The translations under genes were made by a program, and so were the position numbers. A stretch of 64,000 bases of DNA from Streptomyces sp. DH5 (GTDB lineage: Bacteria; Actinomycetota; Actinomycetes; Streptomycetales; Streptomycetaceae). This document shows, piece by piece, positions 60,757 through 64,000 of the stretch (its first letter is position 1; each line of letters starts with the position of its first letter). The notes beneath the pieces are model-generated. The model made no database searches, was not told the origin of the DNA, and worked only from the letters and a program-made list of their open reading frames with translations. Location: NCBI RefSeq assembly GCF_020873915.1, contig NZ_JAHWGP010000011.1:1-64000 (forward strand). Reading direction: 5' to 3'.

Positions 60757-61085
60757 CCTGCGGCGGTCGGCCGACCGACGTCCTCGGTGAGTTTTGACGG
60801 CACGTAGGTTCGGCGGTGCCCACGCTTCGATGAGACCCGATCGCAGGGCCCGTGTTCCACCCATCCGCTCTCTGAACGGCCTCGCCGCCGACACCTTCGA
60901 GTCGGAGAGGGAACCGGAGGAGTTCCTCGCGTCCACCAACGCAGAGCGTCACCGCGACGCCGCCTGATCCTGGACGCGGCTGCGGCCCGGTTCAGCAGGT
61001 GCGGGAAACTCCTCCGCAGTGATGACGCGGTGGCCGTTGCCGGTGAGGTTGCCCAGCATGCGCCCGCCCGACTGCCCGACACGGC
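60757..61085. other. Gap with an orphan 45-residue reading frame
   Basis: ATG 60830 to TGA 60967 encodes MRPDRRARVPPIRSLNGLAA, then DTFESEREPEEFLASTNAER HRDAA. The second half has the acidic/helical look of an antitoxin C-terminus. GC is lower than in the core genes and there is no ribosome site. It may be a remnant of an earlier insertion. Nothing else is evident. Confidence 0.3.
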
Positions 61086-61103
61086 CGTCATACGCGTATG
61101 ACG
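61086..61103 (+). promoter_or_regulatory. 18-bp perfect palindrome before the vapBC-like operon
   Basis: CGTCATACGCGTATGACG is fully self-complementary and ends 8 bases before the antitoxin GTG. TATGAC inside it could be the -10 element. Type II toxin-antitoxin operons are usually autorepressed through such palindromes bound by the ribbon-helix-helix antitoxin. Confidence 0.75.
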
Positions 61104-61111
61104 ATGCCTGT

Positions 61112-61441
61112 GTGGCCAAGACGAGGATCAGTATCAGCTTGGGGCAGGACGAGGCCGAACGCATCCGGCAGCACGCAGAGCGGGCGGGTATGGACGTGTC
61201 GGCATACCTGGTGCATGCCGCGACGCGGCAGATGGCCGAGAGCGATGCCATAGAGGAGCAGTTCGCCGAGGTGGACGCGCTCATCTCCCGGGCGGAGCGG
61301 GCGGCGGACGGACTGCCGGACGAACCTGCCCCGGAACCGGCCGCACAACTGACGGAGCAGGAACGCCGGGAGGTCGAGGAGGCCCTCGCTCTCGCCCACG
61401 GTCGGGACCGGTACGGCCGTCGTCCGGGCCACGCCGCGTGA
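61112..61441 (+). CDS. Ribbon-helix-helix antitoxin-like protein (VapB-like)
   Basis: 109 residues from GTG 61112. The N-terminus VAKTRISISLGQDEAERIRQ with HAERAGMDVSAYLVHAATRQ is a ribbon-helix-helix DNA-binding fold. The rest is an acidic helical tail (QLTEQERREVEEALALAHGR) suited to wrapping a toxin. No ribosome site is visible, so translation may be leaderless. It overlaps the PIN gene by GTGA. Confidence 0.82.
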   Translation: MAKTRISISLGQDEAERIRQHAERAGMDVSAYLVHAATRQMAESDAIEEQFAEVDALISRAERAADGLPDEPAPEPAAQLTEQERREVEEALALAHGRDRYGRRPGHAA

Positions 61442-61923
61442 GTGCACGGGTACCGGTCTACGACACCGGCATGCTCATCGCCCTCGCCGACCGCAAGGCG
61501 AAGGCGGTGGCTCTCCACGAGGGGCTCCGCACGCTCCCGCACCGGGCGCTGGTGCTCGGCCCGGTTCTCGCCCAGGTGTGGCGCCCCCAGCCGGCGCTGG
61601 TGCACGCCCTGTCCGGGTTGCTGAAGGACTGCACCGTCCCCCAGGCCCGTACGTCCGAACCGCCTGTGCGCGAGACGAAGGCGGGCCGTCCCGAGTGCCT
61701 GGCCTGTGCGACGGGTCCGGACCTCGCGGACTGGCGGCGAATCGGCACCGCTCTGGGGCGTGCGGACCTGCCGGCGAAGAAGCGGCCGGACGCGGTGGGC
61801 GCCTGGGTGGCACTGGCGGCGGCCCGGCACGGCAGCGCCGTCGTCTTCACCACGGATCCGGGAGACGTCCACGCCTACCTGGCGGCCCTCGCCCCCACCG
61901 ATGTGCACGTGGTCGCCGTCTGA
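61438..61923 (+). CDS. PIN-domain toxin-like protein (VapC-like)
   Basis: 161 residues. The PIN elements are VPVYDTGMLIALADRKAKAV (first Asp), LVLGPVLAQVWRPQPALVHA and DAVGAWVALAAARHGSAVVF with TTDPGDVHAYLAAL (last acidic pair). The second acidic position, normally Glu in the AEVWR-type motif, is Gln here (AQVWR), which may weaken metal binding and nuclease activity. It is coupled to the antitoxin-like gene. An RNA target cannot be predicted. Confidence 0.8.
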   Translation: MSARVPVYDTGMLIALADRKAKAVALHEGLRTLPHRALVLGPVLAQVWRPQPALVHALSGLLKDCTVPQARTSEPPVRETKAGRPECLACATGPDLADWRRIGTALGRADLPAKKRPDAVGAWVALAAARHGSAVVFTTDPGDVHAYLAALAPTDVHVVAV

Positions 61924-62079
61924 CGGCATGTGGACCCGGGGCCGGAGCCCGTACGAGCTTCGGCTCGGGTGTCGTCGGCATGAAAAGGGCTCTGGCCCCC
62001 GGACCCTGCTTGGCCGTGCCAGGGGCGTATGTGCGTCATCTGCGGAGTCACCCGGCGTGACGTCATCGGCCGTGTGAGC

Positions 62080-62109
62080 TCCGACCCGCGTCAGCGTGTG
62101 CGGGTCGGA
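62080..62109. promoter_or_regulatory. Inverted repeat just upstream of the exo/endonuclease-family gene
   Basis: TCCGACCCGC (62080-62089) and GCGGGTCGGA (62100-62109) are perfect 10-bp arms with a 10-base loop. The right arm abuts a TATCTT box (62111-62116) placed 6 bases before the ATG. It could be an operator or the vapBC terminator. Confidence 0.5.
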
Positions 62110-62122
62110 CTATCTTGATCGC

Positions 62123-62878
62123 ATGGCGACGACTCCGCTGCTGCCCGACTCCCGGACGGAGCCCGATGGTTCGGCCGTTGTCCGGGTGCTCGGCTACAAC
62201 ATCCGCTCCATGCGGGACGACACCGACGCCCTGGCCCGGGTGATCAGCGCCTGTGCACCCGACCTGGTGCTGCTTCAGGAGGCGCCGCGGTTCTTCCGGT
62301 GGCGGAAGAAGCTCGCCCGGCTGGCGTCGGGGTCCGGTCTGGTCGTGCTCTCCGGGGGCGCCACCGCCGCCGGGCCCGCGCTGCTGTGCTCGCTGCGGGC
62401 CACCGTCGAGCGGACCGAGGACGTGCTGCTGCCGCTCACCCCGGGACAGCACCGGCGCGGATTCGCCACCGCCGTCGTGCGGTTCGGCGGGGTGCGGGTC
62501 GGGGTGCTGAGCTGTCACCTGTCCCTGGAGCGGCGCGAGCGGTACGCGCAGGGGGGCATGCTGCTCGACCGGCTCGCCGGGATGGGCGTGGAGCACGTCG
62601 TGGCGGGCGGGGACCTGAACGAGGGGCCGGGCGGGCGGACCTTCCGGCGGCTCGGGGAGTCCCTGACCGACTGCCGGGCCGCCGCGCCCTGGGGCGGCGA
62701 GCACACCTGGGTCCGCGACGAACCCCACCGGCGCATCGACGCCCTCTTCGTCAGCAAGGGCGTCGAGGTGCTGGGATGCGGGGTGCCGCTGGAACAGCCC
62801 GGCGTGAGCGAGCGGGACCTGGCCGCGGCCACGGACCACCTTCCGGTGCTGGCCGCGCTCCGGGTCCCGGCGGCCTAG
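62123..62878 (+). CDS. Endonuclease/exonuclease/phosphatase family protein
   Basis: 251 residues. EEP-fold motifs: VRVLGYNIRSMRDDTDALAR (Asn), APDLVLLQEAPRFFRWR (catalytic Glu), VGVLSCHLSLERRERYAQGG, VVAGGDLNEGPGG (Asp, Asn), HTWVRDEPHRRIDALFVS and ATDHLPVLAAL (final Asp-His). The substrate could be nucleic acid, inositol phosphate or sphingomyelin-like lipid. The promoter layout suggests a leaderless transcript. An insertion sequence begins right at its stop codon. Confidence 0.9.
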   Translation: MATTPLLPDSRTEPDGSAVVRVLGYNIRSMRDDTDALARVISACAPDLVLLQEAPRFFRWRKKLARLASGSGLVVLSGGATAAGPALLCSLRATVERTEDVLLPLTPGQHRRGFATAVVRFGGVRVGVLSCHLSLERRERYAQGGMLLDRLAGMGVEHVVAGGDLNEGPGGRTFRRLGESLTDCRAAAPWGGEHTWVRDEPHRRIDALFVSKGVEVLGCGVPLEQPGVSERDLAAATDHLPVLAALRVPAA

Positions 62879-63854
62879 ACGAGTCATTCCGATGTGATCA
62901 GTGGTCGTAGGCGATCAGGGATCGCATGACCGGTTGCGCGGTCTTGTGGTTGTGCCAGATCGCTGCGGCCAGCGCGAGGACGCGCTGGGCGACGCGGACG
63001 GCGACGCCCTCGAAGGTCCGGCCGCCGTGTTGTTCCAGGTCGAGCTGGCCCTTGAGGGTGGCGTTCACCGATTCGATCAACTGCCGCACCGACTTCAGCA
63101 GGGGCTCGCCCGTGCGGCGTTTCTCCCGTTTGAACGATGGCCGCAGCAGCTGTGCCCCGCGCAAGGCCAGATCGGCCTCGAACTGCCTGGAGGCGAAGCC
63201 CTTGTCCGCGATCAGCAGCAGGCCGGGCCGGTCGGTGACCGCGTCCGGCTCGCGGTCCAGCATCGCCGTGAGCACCTCGCGCTCGTCGAGCTTCGGGTTC
63301 GCCAGGGCCCACAGGATCGGCATCCCGGTCGGGGTGCGTACCAGGTACAGCCGCAGGCCCCGGAAGAACCGGGAGCGAGAGCCGCAGTACCCGTATCCGG
63401 CCCAGCCGGCCAGGTCCGACCGTTTCACCGTGGGCCGCGAGCGTCCGCACTCGACCGGAGCGGAGTCGATGATCCAGTGGTTGTCGAACCAGAAGTCGGT
63501 GTCCGTTGCAAGGAGCCGTATCGCCCGTTCGAGCAGCGGCAGCGCGGCCCTCAGCCGCTTGTTCCAGCCCGGCTGCTTCGGCACGTACGGGAGCATCGCG
63601 CCCAGGCGGGAGCGGACGAACCGCAGCCATCTGGTCTCCGAGGCGAAGCCCAGCATCGCCTGGGCGACGGCGGGGCAGACGAGCTCGGAGTCCGTCGGGC
63701 GCGGCGGGCGGCCGAGCCATCGGGTATCTCCGATCTCGTCGTCGATCTTCACCTACAGTGCGGTGAGCAGGGTGTCCAGGTCGCTTGCCACAGAACGGTC
63801 TCGGACACCCTGCCTGCGTTCCCCAACGCACCATCAGCATGGTGAATCACTCGT
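62879..63854 (-). mobile_element. IS982-like insertion sequence
   Basis: About 976 bp, typical for IS982. The ends ACGAGTCATTC (62879-62889) and GAATCACTCGT (63844-63854) are inverted repeats with one mismatch; similarity continues loosely inwards. One transposase frame fills the element on the minus strand. The left end abuts the stop codon of the EEP gene. I see no clear target-site duplication, so the boundaries are approximate. Confidence 0.78.
62898..63791 (-). pseudogene. IS982-type DDE transposase interrupted by an amber codon
   Basis: From GTG 63791 the frame reads VASDLDTLLTAL, then TAG (63755-63753), then VKIDDEIGDTRWLGRPPRPT and on for 284 residues. IS982 transposases normally read LLTALYVKIDDE at this place, so TAC to TAG is the likely change. 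The rest is intact: IIDSAPVECGRSRP, RTPTGMPILWALANPKLDER, LIADKGFASRQFE and LIESVNATLKGQLDLE. A restart at GTG 63752 is possible but would drop the first helix. Confidence 0.82.
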
Positions 63855-64000
63855 CCCGCTTGCCTGCACTGCGGGTCCGGCTACCGGGGGAAGGGCTCGG
63901 GAGCGTGCGACTCGCGGCTGAAAACGTGCGACTCGCGGGCGTTCCCGACTCGTGCTCAGAACCCGACGACAACCCGGAAGAGTGAGGGGTTGGCGATGGC
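63855..64000. other. Flank right of the IS with a direct repeat and a possible gene start
   Basis: CGTGCGACTCGCGG occurs at 63904-63917 and 63925-63938, a 21-base period. GAGGGG followed by ATG at 63996 may be the start of a gene that runs off the window. The open frame ending at TGA 63983-63985 (CSEPDDNPEE) could be the tail of a gene broken by the insertion. Neither can be settled here. Confidence 0.35.

Noticed and set aside
61112-63854. Complete integrated mobile island
   Set aside because: A toxin-antitoxin-like pair and one IS are present, but no integrase, tRNA or attachment repeats appear before the window ends.
1-64000. tRNA or rRNA genes
   Set aside because: I looked for conserved TPsiC/anticodon-stem sequences in the gene gaps and found none; a tRNAscan run would be decisive.

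Overview
The window is very GC-rich and nearly every codon ends in G or C. GTG starts are frequent and genes are often coupled by 4-base GTGA or ATGA overlaps. There is an actinobacterial aa3/bc1 respiratory set, an actinobacterial PimB-type mannosyltransferase, a SAM-IV riboswitch and the typical Streptomyces intergenic repeat (a TTCCCCGC...GCGGGGAA palindrome). All of this points to the core chromosome of a Streptomyces or a very close relative. From memory, the gene order resembles the S. coelicolor segment from aceE to glkA; I could not check this by search.

Layout. 1-10.2 kb (minus strand): central carbon oxidation. It holds a WYL regulator (cut by the window edge), aceE (pyruvate dehydrogenase E1), a GntR/FadR regulator, a two-lipoyl E2, lpd (E3) and leucyl aminopeptidase pepA. 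10.5-14.1 kb: a GH114 lipoprotein, a possible membrane protein, and an orphan second ctaD preceded by pentamer repeats. 14.1-19.5 kb: cobalamin lower-ligand assembly (cobS, cobT and an MBL-cobU fusion) with a membrane protein and a zinc-ribbon methyltransferase. 19.6-24.8 kb: a small conserved protein, a methyltransferase coupled to a DUF3043 protein, then pspA-pspAA and a NarL-type two-component pair. 25.1-32 kb: nadA and erpA diverging around a large inverted repeat, a mucin-like membrane protein, adenosine kinase, and a cysteine desulfurase fused to TusA.

32.2-41.7 kb: the respiratory core, ctaC-ctaD-ctaF and ctaE-qcrC-qcrA-qcrB. The two blocks are separated by an L,D-transpeptidase lipoprotein and a degenerate receiver protein. 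41.8-44.6 kb: trpD, then a SAM-IV riboswitch and tiny upstream ORF ahead of a class V aminotransferase/desulfurase. 44.9-51.5 kb: a coupled rhomboid and ligand-domain-only Lrp, a zinc-ribbon protein, a coiled-coil NYN protein, two tandem NlpC/P60 hydrolases and an HExxH lipoprotein. 51.7-56.1 kb: GT87-like and PimB mannosyltransferases and a FadD-type acyl-CoA synthetase. 56.4-60.7 kb: a metallophosphoesterase, an SRPBCC protein, a degenerate ArsA-like ATPase, a DUF5304-like protein and glucokinase. 60.8-64 kb: an accessory tail with a VapBC-like module behind an 18-bp palindrome, an endo/exonuclease-family protein, and an IS982-like element whose transposase carries an amber stop.

Most of the window is housekeeping. 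The points most worth a second look are: patchwork identity between the two ctaD genes 21 kb apart; the SAM-IV/uORF leader; candidate operators at aceE, nadA/erpA, ctaC, ctaE and vapBC; the modular dispersed repeat family; the ArsA-like protein without its signature lysines; the pseudo-receiver next to ctaE; and the amber-interrupted insertion sequence. I did not find a clearly new multi-gene system.
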